From contig CAZWNY010000029.1 of the NCBI GenBank assembly GCA_964635575.1, positions 1-23,194 on the forward strand: a stretch of DNA of 23,194 bases, read 5' to 3'. Below, one piece after another: positions 1 through 8,607 of this stretch. The DNA comes from GCA-2733415 sp964635575 (GTDB lineage Bacteria; Bacteroidota; Bacteroidia; Flavobacteriales; Flavobacteriaceae). Positions within the stretch are counted from its first letter, which is position 1. Every line of letters begins with the position of its first letter. The translations under genes and the position numbers were made by a program. A model generated the notes under the pieces. That model worked only from the letters and a program-made list of their open reading frames with translations. It had not been told where the DNA came from and made no database searches.

Positions 1-3000
1 GTTTTACTATTTATTACTATGTAGAAATGGATGGCGTGATATGTAGAAATGAAGCATTTCCAATAACCATTCACGCATTGCCTTTGGTTGATACTCTAAC
101 TGATATTACAGAATGTTTAACTACTACTTTACCTGTTTTGACAAACGGAGCCTATTATAGCGATATTTTAGGCACAATACCTTTGCCAAGTACAACACTT
201 ATTGCTACACAAACTGTATTTATTGTAAACAACGAAACTTATAATTTAGGTTTACCTACTGAAATTACGTGTACCGAATTTACCTCATTTAATGTTACCA
301 TTATTAATAACACCTCAGATGTTACAGAATGCGGAAGCTACACTTTACCAGCATTAGTAAGTGGAAATTATTTTACAGGGCCAGCAGGAAGTGGCACACC
401 AATACCTGCTGGAACCATAATTAATACTATAGGAAATACAGATATTTTTATTTTTTCCCCTACAAGTTCAGTACCTAATTGCACTGATAATTTAATGTTT
501 ACTATTACCATTACAGCAATACCTCTTGTTGATAGTTTACCAAATGTATTAAACTGTATTAACAACCCTTATCAATTGCCTGTTTTAACAGATGGTGAAT
601 ATTTTACAGGACCTGGACGAACAGGAACAACGTTAAACCCTGGAGATTCAATAAATACCCCAGGCGCAAATATTATTTACATTAATAATCTAGTAAACGG
701 ATGTGATAACGAAACTTCTTTTATAGTAGAAATACGCAATTTTCCTCCAGTAGATAGCTATATTGATGTATATAGTTGTAGCCCATATCCTTTACAACCA
801 CTAATAAACGGAACTTATTATGACGCTCCAGATGGACCAAACGGAACAGGAAATATAATTTCTGTTGGAACCGTAATTAATACTACTCAAACTATTTATA
901 TTTATAATGAATGGGTAGATTTAACTACTTGTCTTTCAGAAACCGTAATTACAATCTATATATTAGGTATTGATGTTGGTACGTTTTCTGATATTGCAGC
1001 GTGCGATACTTACACCTTACCAACATTAGACACTTCTGTAATTGATATGCATTATTATTATGCCTCAGGAGGAAACCCTACAGATGAAATATTGCCTGCC
1101 AATTTTACGTACAATACACCAGGTACGTACACCATTTATGTTTTTGCAGATAATGGAGATCGTTTTGTTTGTATTAGTGAGGATAGTTTCACTATAACCA
1201 TTTCAGAAACTCCAACATTACCATCTTTTATAGCCATTTCTGAGTGCGGAAGTTATACTTTACCATCACTAGATAACACCAACTATAATGTTAATTACTA
1301 CACCGATCCAAACGGAGTTGGCTTAATTAACATAACAACATCTATAACAACCATTGGTACACAAACTATTTATGTATATGCAACTGCTTTTGATAATACC
1401 ACCTGTTTTGATGAAGAATCTTTTAGTTTAGAAATACGCGCAATACCAACAGTAGACACCTTGCCAAATGCTTTAAATTGTATTGATGATCCTTTTGAAT
1501 TGCCCATACTAACAAATGGCAACTACTTTACAGGACCTGGGCGTACAGGAACACCATTGTTTGCAGGAAATTTAATTACCACAATAGGAGTTCAAACTAT
1601 TTATATTAATAATTTAGTAAACGGATGCGACAACGAAACTCAATTTAATATAGAAACAAGACCACTTCCATTGGTAGATAGTTCTTCAACCATTTACGAA
1701 TGTGAAAACTATACATTACCAACACTTACAAACGGAACCTACTACACCGAAACAAATGGAATAAACGGAACAGGAACTATTATACCAACAGGAACTATCA
1801 TAAATACAAATCAAACCATTTATATTTACAACGATTATATTGATTTAACTACCTGTTTTTCAGAAACCTCTTTTAGTATAAATATTTTAGGCATTCAAGT
1901 AGATAATTTTTCTGATATAACAGGTTGTGACAACTACACCTTAAACACCTTGGATACAAGTATAATTAACCAAGCATATTATACAGCTCCTGGAGGAAAT
2001 ACTGCTGACTTAATTACTAATTTAACATTAACTCATATAGGTACACAAACCATTTATGTGTATGCAGAAATTAATACTTTTATTTTTTGTAGTAATGAAT
2101 CTTCCTTTACAGTAACGTTAAATAACTCCCCAATATTACCTCTATTACCAAATCATGAAGCTTGTGTAAATTATGCACTTCCTGTTTTAAATTCAATAAA
2201 TCATAATGTAGCCTATTACACTGCGCCAGGAGGAAATATTGCAAATATACTAACGCCTTCAGATTATACTATAACAGGCGAAGGAATACATACTATTTAT
2301 GTGTATGCCACCAATTTAATAGATCCTAATTGCTTTACAGAAACATCCTTTAATGTAGTTATTTATCCGCTATTAGATTTAAATATTTTAGACGGAACAA
2401 TTTGTATTGACCCTGTTACAGGAACAACCTTACGGCCAGCAACCTTACAAGCAAATATACCTAATGCAGGAAACGGATATCTTGTAAACTGGTATTTAGA
2501 CGGAAATTTAGTGCATACAGGTATAAATTACATAGTTAATGAAGTAGGCACATATACTGTAGAAACCATACATATTGTAGCAGATAATCCACCTATTTGC
2601 AATTATGAAACTACTACCGTAGAAGTAACTGAATCTAGTATTGCTATTGCTGAAGTAAGCGTTACAGAAAATTTTACAAATAATGCAATGTTGATTGTAA
2701 CCGTAACTGGCGGATATGGAGAATACGAATATCAGTTAAATAATGGAGTTTTACAATTGAGTAACATATTTAATAACGTTGCTTCAGGAAATCATACCAT
2801 AACAATACGTGATGTTTTAGCAAATTGCGGTGAAATTATTCTAAACATAACGGTTATTAAATACCCAAAGTTTTTTACTCCAAACGGAGATGGGTTTAAT
2901 GATTTTTGGAATATTTGGGACTTAAAGCATCATTCAGAAGCAAATATTTATATTTTTAATCGTTTTGGTAAGTTTATAAAACATCTAAAACCATCAGATT

Positions 3001-3125
3001 CTGGTTGGGACGGATTATATAATGGCAAACCATTACCTTCTACCGATTACTGGTTTAAAGTAATTTACAATGGAAAAGATAATGAAGAAAAAATATTTAG
3101 ATCCCATTTTTCTTTGAAACGATAA
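1..3125 (+). CDS. Repeat-rich surface protein with type IX secretion sorting domain (5' partial)
   Basis: The frame is open from base 3, before the first ATG at 27, so the N-terminus and signal peptide lie outside the window; residue numbers here count from that ATG. About ten units of 70-80 residues run from ~18 to 780. Each has a Cys/Tyr-rich start (E-C-x-x-Y-T-L-P), a glycine/proline loop (YFTGPGRTGT) and a closing strand (TIYIYN or TIYVYA). Residues ~781-870 and ~871-945 form two different domains. Residues ~945-1032 are a type B gliding-motility-associated sorting domain (FFTPNGDGFNDFW, then IYIFNRFGK, then WDG). Proteins with this domain are exported by the type IX system, so this is probably a surface adhesin or matrix protein. 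Ligand and function are unknown. Residues 165-472 and 473-780 are a large internal duplication. Confidence 0.9.
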   Translation, partial: FTIYYYVEMDGVICRNEAFPITIHALPLVDTLTDITECLTTTLPVLTNGAYYSDILGTIPLPSTTLIATQTVFIVNNETYNLGLPTEITCTEFTSFNVTIINNTSDVTECGSYTLPALVSGNYFTGPAGSGTPIPAGTIINTIGNTDIFIFSPTSSVPNCTDNLMFTITITAIPLVDSLPNVLNCINNPYQLPVLTDGEYFTGPGRTGTTLNPGDSINTPGANIIYINNLVNGCDNETSFIVEIRNFPPVDSYIDVYSCSPYPLQPLINGTYYDAPDGPNGTGNIISVGTVINTTQTIYIYNEWVDLTTCLSETVITIYILGIDVGTFSDIAACDTYTLPTLDTSVIDMHYYYASGGNPTDEILPANFTYNTPGTYTIYVFADNGDRFVCISEDSFTITISETPTLPSFIAISECGSYTLPSLDNTNYNVNYYTDPNGVGLINITTSITTIGTQTIYVYATAFDNTTCFDEESFSLEIRAIPTVDTLPNALNCIDDPFELPILTNGNYFTGPGRTGTPLFAGNLITTIGVQTIYINNLVNGCDNETQFNIETRPLPLVDSSSTIYECENYTLPTLTNGTYYTETNGINGTGTIIPTGTIINTNQTIYIYNDYIDLTTCFSETSFSINILGIQVDNFSDITGCDNYTLNTLDTSIINQAYYTAPGGNTADLITNLTLTHIGTQTIYVYAEINTFIFCSNESSFTVTLNNSPILPLLPNHEACVNYALPVLNSINHNVAYYTAPGGNIANILTPSDYTITGEGIHTIYVYATNLIDPNCFTETSFNVVIYPLLDLNILDGTICIDPVTGTTLRPATLQANIPNAGNGYLVNWYLDGNLVHTGINYIVNEVGTYTVETIHIVADNPPICNYETTTVEVTESSIAIAEVSVTENFTNNAMLIVTVTGGYGEYEYQLNNGVLQLSNIFNNVASGNHTITIRDVLANCGEIILNITVIKYPKFFTPNGDGFNDFWNIWDLKHHSEANIYIFNRFGKFIKHLKPSDSGWDGLYNGKPLPSTDYWFKVIYNGKDNEEKIFRSHFSLKR

Positions 3126-3157
3126 AATTAAAGTACTGTATACGTATAAAAAATTCA

Positions 3158-3207
3158 GTATCCGAATTCATAAATTCGTTTTTATAACGTTAATTGAATT
3201 CGGATAC
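3158..3207. terminator. 13-bp inverted repeat between convergent genes
   Basis: Perfect 13-bp arms at 3158-3170 (GTATCCGAATTCA) and 3195-3207 are separated by a 24-base loop. The element sits between the surface-protein stop (3125) and the aminopeptidase P stop (3225). Read on the minus strand, the stem is followed by a run of six T, so it best fits an intrinsic terminator for the leftward operon. On the plus strand it is followed only by AT-rich sequence. The long loop makes it weaker than the terminator at 10180. Confidence 0.6.
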
Positions 3208-3224
3208 ATTTATTTAAAAAAAAC

Positions 3225-4517
3225 TTACATATTCATAAGGTCTTCTATTTCTTCTACTTCAATTGGAATGTTCCGCATTAGGTTAAAAGGGTTTCCTTTT
3301 TCTTGCAGTACCACATCATCTTCTAAACGGATACCAAAACCTTCTTTAGGTATATAAACACCAGGCTCTACAGTAAACACCATATTTGCTTGCATAGGTT
3401 CGGTTAAAATGCCATAATCGTGTGTGTCTAGCCCTAAATGATGACTGGTTCCGTGCATAAAATATTTTTTATATGCGGGCCAATTTGGGTCTTCATTTTG
3501 CACATCTGCTTTGTCTAATAAACTTAAGTTTAATAGTTCAGATGTCATTATTTTTCCTACTTCAACATGATAATCTGCCCAAATAGTACCGGGAGTTAAT
3601 AATTTTGTAGCTTCATTTTTAACTCGTAAAACGGCATTGTAAACCTCTTTTTGTCTTATTGTAAATTTACCTGAAACGGGTATCATTCGAGACATATCAC
3701 TAGAATAGTTTGCGTATTCTGCACCTACGTCTAATAAAATTAATTCTCCTGCTTTACATTGTTTATTGTTTTCAATATAATGCAATACATTTGCATTATT
3801 ACCACTAGCTACAATTGGTGTGTATGCAAACTTTTTTGAGCGATTACACATAAATTCATGTAAAAACTCGGCTTCTATTTCAAATTCCCAAACACCAGGT
3901 TTTACAAAACCTAAAGCTCTACGATATCCTTTTTCCGTAATATCACAAGCAGTTTGAATTAAATCTAATTCTATTTGACTTTTAATGGATCGTAATCGTT
4001 GTAAAATAGGGTTACTTTTGGCTACGTTATGCGCAGGATATTTAGCTAACAACCATTTTGTAAAACGTGCTTCACGAGTTTCTGTTTCAACGTTTGCTCT
4101 ATAATGTTCATTAGTGTTAATATATACGGTATTACATTGTGTCATAATTTCAAATAACACTTTTTCTAAGTCTTGTACCCAATAAACAGTTTGTATTCCG
4201 CTTGTTTTTAAAGCGGTTTTTTTGGTTAATTTTTCTCCTTCCCAAATAGCAATATGTTCGTTAGTTTCTTTTAAAAATAAAATTTCACGATGAGTTTTTT
4301 TTGGACAATCAGGGAATAAAATTAAAATACTTTCTTCTTGATCTACACCACTTAAATAAAAAATATCTCGATGTTGTTCAAAAGGCAATGTACTATCGGC
4401 ACTTATCGGGTAAATGTCGTTAGAATTAAAAACGGCTAAACTATTAGGTTTCATTTTAGCCGTAAAGTTTTTACGGTTTTCAATAAAAAGATTTCGGTTT
4501 ATTGCGTGGTATTTCAT
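3225..4517 (-). CDS. pepP: Xaa-Pro aminopeptidase (aminopeptidase P)
   Basis: This M24B metallopeptidase releases the N-terminal residue when proline is second; it is cytoplasmic. The 430 residues match the usual length. Residues ~1-130 form the aminopeptidase-P N-terminal domain (PFEQHRDIFYLSG at ~45-57) and ~175-420 the pita-bread catalytic domain. All five metal ligands are visible: D263 (LLDVGAE), D274 (SSDMSR), H359 (HGTSHHLGLDTHD), E384 (VEPGVY) and E399 (RLEDD); H366 is also kept. It starts 16 bases after the stop of the upstream leucyl aminopeptidase on the same strand, so the two peptidases are probably co-transcribed and act together in peptide recycling. It is the last gene of the leftward run. 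Confidence 0.93.
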   Translation of the reverse strand: MKYHAINRNLFIENRKNFTAKMKPNSLAVFNSNDIYPISADSTLPFEQHRDIFYLSGVDQEESILILFPDCPKKTHREILFLKETNEHIAIWEGEKLTKKTALKTSGIQTVYWVQDLEKVLFEIMTQCNTVYINTNEHYRANVETETREARFTKWLLAKYPAHNVAKSNPILQRLRSIKSQIELDLIQTACDITEKGYRRALGFVKPGVWEFEIEAEFLHEFMCNRSKKFAYTPIVASGNNANVLHYIENNKQCKAGELILLDVGAEYANYSSDMSRMIPVSGKFTIRQKEVYNAVLRVKNEATKLLTPGTIWADYHVEVGKIMTSELLNLSLLDKADVQNEDPNWPAYKKYFMHGTSHHLGLDTHDYGILTEPMQANMVFTVEPGVYIPKEGFGIRLEDDVVLQEKGNPFNLMRNIPIEVEEIEDLMNM

Positions 4518-4533
4518 AATTGAATGTTTTTCT

Positions 4534-5937
4534 TTATTTTTTCGTCATATTTTTAAAAAACTGATATAATAAGCGTACACCAGCTCCTGTTGCTCCTTTA
4601 CCTTTGTAGTTTTCTTGAGCGTGTAAATAGGCGTTACTTAAATCGATATGTACGTATGGGTTTTTTTTTGTAAAGTGTTCTAAAAACTTTCCTGCGGTTA
4701 TCATTCCTGCATAAGGTCCGCCTAAATTTTTAATATCTGCAATGTCCGATTTTATATCTTCTTTCCATTCGTCCCAAAACGGGAAACGGATTACTCTATC
4801 GTGCATTTGTTGTCCTGCTTTTTCTATTTCGGTAAAGTATTTTTCTTTTGCGTTACCCATAAAAACAGCGGCTCTTACTCCAATTGCACGTACTGCAGCT
4901 CCTGTTAGTGTTGCGGCATCAATAATAAGTTCTGGGTTATATTTATCGGCATAAGCAATGGCATCTGCTAACACCATGCGCCCTTCGGCATCGGTATTTA
5001 ATACCTCTACAGTTGTGCCGTCAAACATTGTAACGACATCTCCTGGTGCATAGGCGTTTTTACCTGGTCTATTGTCTGTAGCTGGTATTAAGCCTACAAT
5101 GTGTACCGGTAAATTATTTAATGCAACTGCGTGTATAGTTGCTGCCATACAAGCGGCGCCTCCCATATCTGCTTTCATAAAATCCATTGAGTTTGCTGTT
5201 GGTTTTAAACTTAATCCTCCTGTATCATAAACAATTCCTTTACCTACTAAAACGTATGGCTTTTTATTTATTGCATTTTTAGGTTTGTACTCCATTATAG
5301 TAAATGTAGGTGGTGTTTCCGATCCTTGGTTTACGGCTAATAAACCACCCATTTTTAAGCTCTGTATTTTCATTTGCTCAAAAATTTCGACTTTATAATT
5401 TTTTGCTACTACAGATTTTTCTTTAATTTCTTCTGCTAAACGAACAGAGTCTAAATAAGATACTGGTTCATTAACCATGTCTTTTGCCCAAAAAACAGCA
5501 GTTACTACGTTTTCAATTTCTTTTAAAACGGAAGCTGTAAGTGAACCTACTACTTGTAGTTTTTTAATTTTATTTTGTTTTTTTTCTTTGTTTTTAAAAT
5601 ATTTTAAAAACTGATAGTTAGACAATAAAAAACCTTCAATAAAAGCGATTAAATGTTCGGTGTTATTTCCGACAACTGTAACTATTTCTTCATTTTTTAA
5701 GATTTTATGCGCCTCAAAAGCATGTACTCTAATTTCTTGATTGCTTTGTTTTGTGGTATTAACTACAAAAGTATATGTTTGAGGTTTTATAAATTGTATT
5801 TTTTGCTTTGCAAATGATTTTTTAAAGTAAGAAAGTTCATCTTTAGTTAAGTTAATGTGTTTTTCTGATAAATTATCAGTTAAAAAAACAACATTATCAT
5901 TGTTTTTAATGGCTTTTAATGTAGTAAGTTGTATCAT
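4534..5937 (-). CDS. pepA: M17 leucyl aminopeptidase family protein
   Basis: A cytosolic two-metal aminopeptidase of 467 residues. The N-terminal part (~1-150) is divergent, as usual in the family; the catalytic domain follows from ~155. Metal and catalytic residues by motif: K233 and D238 (VGKGIVYDTGG), K245 (LSLKP), D257 (MKADMGG), and D316, E318, R320 in NTDAEGR. The M17 signature therefore reads NTDAEGRM, where most family members have L as the last residue. It lies 74 bases downstream of the DUF4296 lipoprotein gene and 16 bases upstream of pepP. The 74-base gap could hold its own promoter, but I see no clear TAnnTTTG element there. Confidence 0.93.
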   Translation of the reverse strand: MIQLTTLKAIKNNDNVVFLTDNLSEKHINLTKDELSYFKKSFAKQKIQFIKPQTYTFVVNTTKQSNQEIRVHAFEAHKILKNEEIVTVVGNNTEHLIAFIEGFLLSNYQFLKYFKNKEKKQNKIKKLQVVGSLTASVLKEIENVVTAVFWAKDMVNEPVSYLDSVRLAEEIKEKSVVAKNYKVEIFEQMKIQSLKMGGLLAVNQGSETPPTFTIMEYKPKNAINKKPYVLVGKGIVYDTGGLSLKPTANSMDFMKADMGGAACMAATIHAVALNNLPVHIVGLIPATDNRPGKNAYAPGDVVTMFDGTTVEVLNTDAEGRMVLADAIAYADKYNPELIIDAATLTGAAVRAIGVRAAVFMGNAKEKYFTEIEKAGQQMHDRVIRFPFWDEWKEDIKSDIADIKNLGGPYAGMITAGKFLEHFTKKNPYVHIDLSNAYLHAQENYKGKGATGAGVRLLYQFFKNMTKK

Positions 5938-6011
5938 AACTATTTGGTGGTTTTAGTGTTTTATTTTTTAAGAAAAGTGATTGTTTTTGACAATAATTTT
6001 CAATAAAAAAA

Positions 6012-6431
6012 TTAGTTAATAGTTTTTTTATTTTTTCGTTGTTGTATCATTTTCTTTTTTTTATTAATCCTAACGCTATCTTTTTCTCGTAGCTTTGCGT
6101 CTATTTTTTCCTTTTCAGCTTTAAAACGCAACTGTATATTGTGTTCCATTTTTTTATAGGTTTTAAACGAATTTGTGCTGTAATATGCTATGTTTTGGTA
6201 TAGCGTAATGCTATCTATTTTATATTTTTCATAAATTATTGACGCTGCATTTAGGTTATTATTTTTAAATATGTTGTAGCTTTTACTTTTGGCTGCTGCT
6301 AAAAATTTAATATCGTATAAAACATCTTCCATTTGTTGTTTTTCTAACAAACGGTCGGGTTTAGGTGCTTTAAAAGTTTTATCACAAGAAAAAAAAACCG
6401 TTATTAATACTAAAAAAAGTGTTTTTTTCAT
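6012..6431 (-). CDS. DUF4296 lipoprotein
   Basis: A 139-residue protein with an N-terminal lipoprotein signal: MKK, a hydrophobic stretch, then the lipobox ending at C16 (VFFSC). The mature part is helical and very basic at the C-terminus (lysine/arginine-rich from ~105, including RINKKKK). Size, lipobox, the QMEDVLYDIKFLAAAKS segment and its place directly after dihydroorotase fit the DUF4296 family of Bacteroidota. The function of that family is not known. The start codon is 2 bases from the dihydroorotase stop, so translational coupling is likely. It is probably membrane-anchored in the cell envelope. Confidence 0.82.
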   Translation of the reverse strand: MKKTLFLVLITVFFSCDKTFKAPKPDRLLEKQQMEDVLYDIKFLAAAKSKSYNIFKNNNLNAASIIYEKYKIDSITLYQNIAYYSTNSFKTYKKMEHNIQLRFKAEKEKIDAKLREKDSVRINKKKKMIQQRKNKKTIN

Positions 6432-6433
6432 AA

Positions 6434-7774
6434 TTATCTATTAAACGTTAACTGCATACCTTTTTTTTCTTCTGAAAACTTAAAGTTTTTATATACTAAG
6501 TTTCCGTTTACAAAGGTGTGTGTTATTCGAGATTTAAATGTGTTTCCTTCAAAAGGAGACCAACCACATTTGTAAAAAATATTTTCTTTAGTTACTGTCC
6601 ATGGTTTATTAATATCTACCAATACTAAATCGGCAAAATATCCTTTTTTAATGTATCCTCTTTTTTCTATTTGAAACAATATTGCAGGGTTGTGACACAT
6701 TTTTTCTACTATTTTTTCAATACTAATTTTTCCTTGATGGTGTGCTTCTAACATACTTGGTAAACCGTGTTGCACTAACGGACCTCCACTTGGAGCTTTG
6801 GTATATACGTTATTTTTTTCTTTTAATGTATGTGGTGCATGGTCGGTTGCAATTACATCAATACGGTCGTCTAAAAGTGCTTCCCAAAGTAACTCTTTGT
6901 CGTGTTGTGTTTTTACTGCGGGATTCCATTTAATTAAACTTCCTTTTTCTTTATAATCGGCATCTGTAAACCATAAATGATGTACACAAACTTCTGCGGT
7001 TATTTTTTTTTCCGCAAGCGGAATAGTATTGGTGAATAGTTCGGTTTCTTTTCCTGTTGACAAATGAAAAACGTGTAAGCGTGCTCCTGTTTTTTTAGCC
7101 AATTCTATTGCCTTAGAAGACGATAAATAACAAGCTTCTTCGCTTCTAATAATAGGGTGATATTGCATCGGTATATTTTCTCCGTATTTTGCAATATATT
7201 TTTCAGTATTTTTTTTTATTGTTTCTTCATCTTCACAATGTACAGCGATTAATAAATCGGTACTCGAAAATATTTTTTCTAAAACTTTAGGGTTATCTAC
7301 CAGCATATTACCTGTAGATGATCCTAAAAATAGTTTTAAGGCGGCTACTTTTGTGGCATCTACTTTTAAAATTTCGTTTAAATTATCGTTTGTACCTCCA
7401 AACATAAACGAGTAATTAGCATACGATGTATTTTTTGCTATTTCAAACTTTTCGTTTAGTTTTTTTATAGTTGTGGTTTGTGGGTTAGTATTTGGCATTT
7501 CGATAAAAGAGGTAATTCCTCCAGAAATAGCTGCACGAGATTCGGTTTCTATTGTTGCCTTATGGGTTAGCCCTGGTTCTCTAAAATGTACTTGATCGTC
7601 AATTACTCCTGGTAATAAAAATTGTCCTTCAGCATCAATTATTATAGTATCGGGAGATTTTACACTTATTTGTTTCGCTATTTCTACAATATAATGACCT
7701 TCAATATATATATCTCCATTAAAAATAGTTCCTTCATTTACTATTTTTGCATTTTTTATTAATGTGTGTTTCAT
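6434..7774 (-). CDS. pyrC: Dihydroorotase (amidohydrolase family)
   Basis: Catalyses the reversible cyclisation of N-carbamoyl-aspartate to dihydroorotate in pyrimidine synthesis. The 446 residues form an amidohydrolase TIM barrel with flanking beta domains. Visible active-site residues are H63 in DDQVHFREPG, K147 (AALKLFLG, the usual carboxylated lysine), H179 (IAVHCEDE), H237 (LHVFHLST) and D311 (IATDHAPH). The first histidine of the family HxH motif is glutamine here (Q61, codon CAA at 7594-7592). I recall the same DDQVHF form in other Bacteroidota, so it may be a lineage trait. The start overlaps the mannosyltransferase stop by one base (TAATG). An allantoinase-type relative is possible, but context and FREPGLTHK favour pyrC. 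Confidence 0.9.
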   Translation of the reverse strand: MKHTLIKNAKIVNEGTIFNGDIYIEGHYIVEIAKQISVKSPDTIIIDAEGQFLLPGVIDDQVHFREPGLTHKATIETESRAAISGGITSFIEMPNTNPQTTTIKKLNEKFEIAKNTSYANYSFMFGGTNDNLNEILKVDATKVAALKLFLGSSTGNMLVDNPKVLEKIFSSTDLLIAVHCEDEETIKKNTEKYIAKYGENIPMQYHPIIRSEEACYLSSSKAIELAKKTGARLHVFHLSTGKETELFTNTIPLAEKKITAEVCVHHLWFTDADYKEKGSLIKWNPAVKTQHDKELLWEALLDDRIDVIATDHAPHTLKEKNNVYTKAPSGGPLVQHGLPSMLEAHHQGKISIEKIVEKMCHNPAILFQIEKRGYIKKGYFADLVLVDINKPWTVTKENIFYKCGWSPFEGNTFKSRITHTFVNGNLVYKNFKFSEEKKGMQLTFNR

Positions 7775-8505
7775 TATTTTTTATTTTTATTTAATATACT
7801 TTTTATCTTTAATAATAACACTCCAAATACTGCTTCAGATATTATGGATCCGTCCATTTTTGAAGCTCCTTTGGTTCTGTCAGTAAAAATTACAGAAACC
7901 TCATCTATTTTATAATTTTTTAAATATGCTTTAAATTTCATTTCTATTTGAAAGGCGTATCCTATAAATTTTATTTTATCAAGGTTAATGTTTTCTAACA
8001 CTTTTCTTTTATAACAAACAAAACCAGCTGTGGTGTCGTTAATTTTCATTCGGGTAATAAGACGCACATATTTAGATGCAAAATATGACAATAACAATCG
8101 TTTCATATCCCAATTTACAACATTTATTCCTGTTTTATAACGAGATCCTATTGCAACATCTGCATTTTTTAAATGACATTGATTATATAGCCTAATTAAG
8201 TCTTTGGGGTTGTGCGAAAAATCGGCATCCATTTCGCAAATGTATTGGTACTTACGTTTCAATGCCCATTTAAAACCGTGAATATAAGCGGTCCCTAATC
8301 CTAGTTTTTGTTTTCTGATTTCTAAAAATAATCGATTGGGGTAGTTTTTTTGTAGTTTTTTTACTGCTATTGGCGTACCATCTGGCGAGTTGTCATCTAC
8401 AATAAGCACATCAAAATTAGTAACATTTGCAAACACTGCTTGTATAATGTCGGTTATGTTTTCAATTTCATTATATGTAGGTATTATTACTAGTGAATTT
8501 CTCAT
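7774..8505 (-). CDS. Polyprenol monophosphomannose synthase-like GT2
   Basis: A 243-residue family 2 glycosyltransferase resembling dolichol/polyprenol-phosphate mannose synthase. It should transfer mannose from GDP-mannose to a polyprenyl phosphate at the cytoplasmic membrane face. Motifs: IIPTYNE (7-13), IVDDNSPDGT (35-44), KLGLGTAY (67-74) and the metal-binding MDADFSH (D93, D95). There is no C-terminal membrane segment, so it is the short, soluble DPM1-like form. It is the first gene of the leftward run leading into pyrC. I see no good TAnnTTTG element on the minus strand in the ~100 bases upstream. The sugar specificity is inferred from the family and neighbourhood. Confidence 0.87.
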   Translation of the reverse strand: MRNSLVIIPTYNEIENITDIIQAVFANVTNFDVLIVDDNSPDGTPIAVKKLQKNYPNRLFLEIRKQKLGLGTAYIHGFKWALKRKYQYICEMDADFSHNPKDLIRLYNQCHLKNADVAIGSRYKTGINVVNWDMKRLLLSYFASKYVRLITRMKINDTTAGFVCYKRKVLENINLDKIKFIGYAFQIEMKFKAYLKNYKIDEVSVIFTDRTKGASKMDGSIISEAVFGVLLLKIKSILNKNKK

Positions 8506-8567
8506 ATATTCGGTAAAAATAATCTTTTATAATTGGAATTTTATTAATATTTTCTAAAAAAATGAAG

Positions 8568-8602
8568 TTGGACTTACATTTGCAAGAATAGTAGTACTTT
8601 TG
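8568..8602 (+). promoter_or_regulatory. Candidate promoter for the DUF4271 gene
   Basis: Two overlapping candidates match the Bacteroidota -7 consensus TAnnTTTG: TACATTTG at 8575-8582 and TACTTTTG at 8595-8602. A TTG at 8568-8570 lies 24 bases before the second, slightly more than the usual 17-23. If the second is used, transcription would begin almost at the ATG at 8608, giving a leaderless or nearly leaderless mRNA. The first would give a leader of roughly 20 bases. Confidence 0.4.
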
Positions 8603-8607
8603 TATTT

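Noticed and set aside
368..565. Minus-strand frame within the surface protein gene
   Set aside because: Shadow of the repeat units on the other strand; the plus frame is clearly coding.
3158..3207. Inverted repeat as a recombination or phage attachment site
   Set aside because: It lies between convergent genes with a T-run for the leftward operon and no integrase in the window; a terminator explains it.
6434..7774. Reading the dihydroorotase as allantoinase because of the altered HxH motif
   Set aside because: FREPGLTHK and the conserved mannosyltransferase-pyrC-DUF4296 neighbourhood favour dihydroorotase; no purine-degradation genes are nearby.
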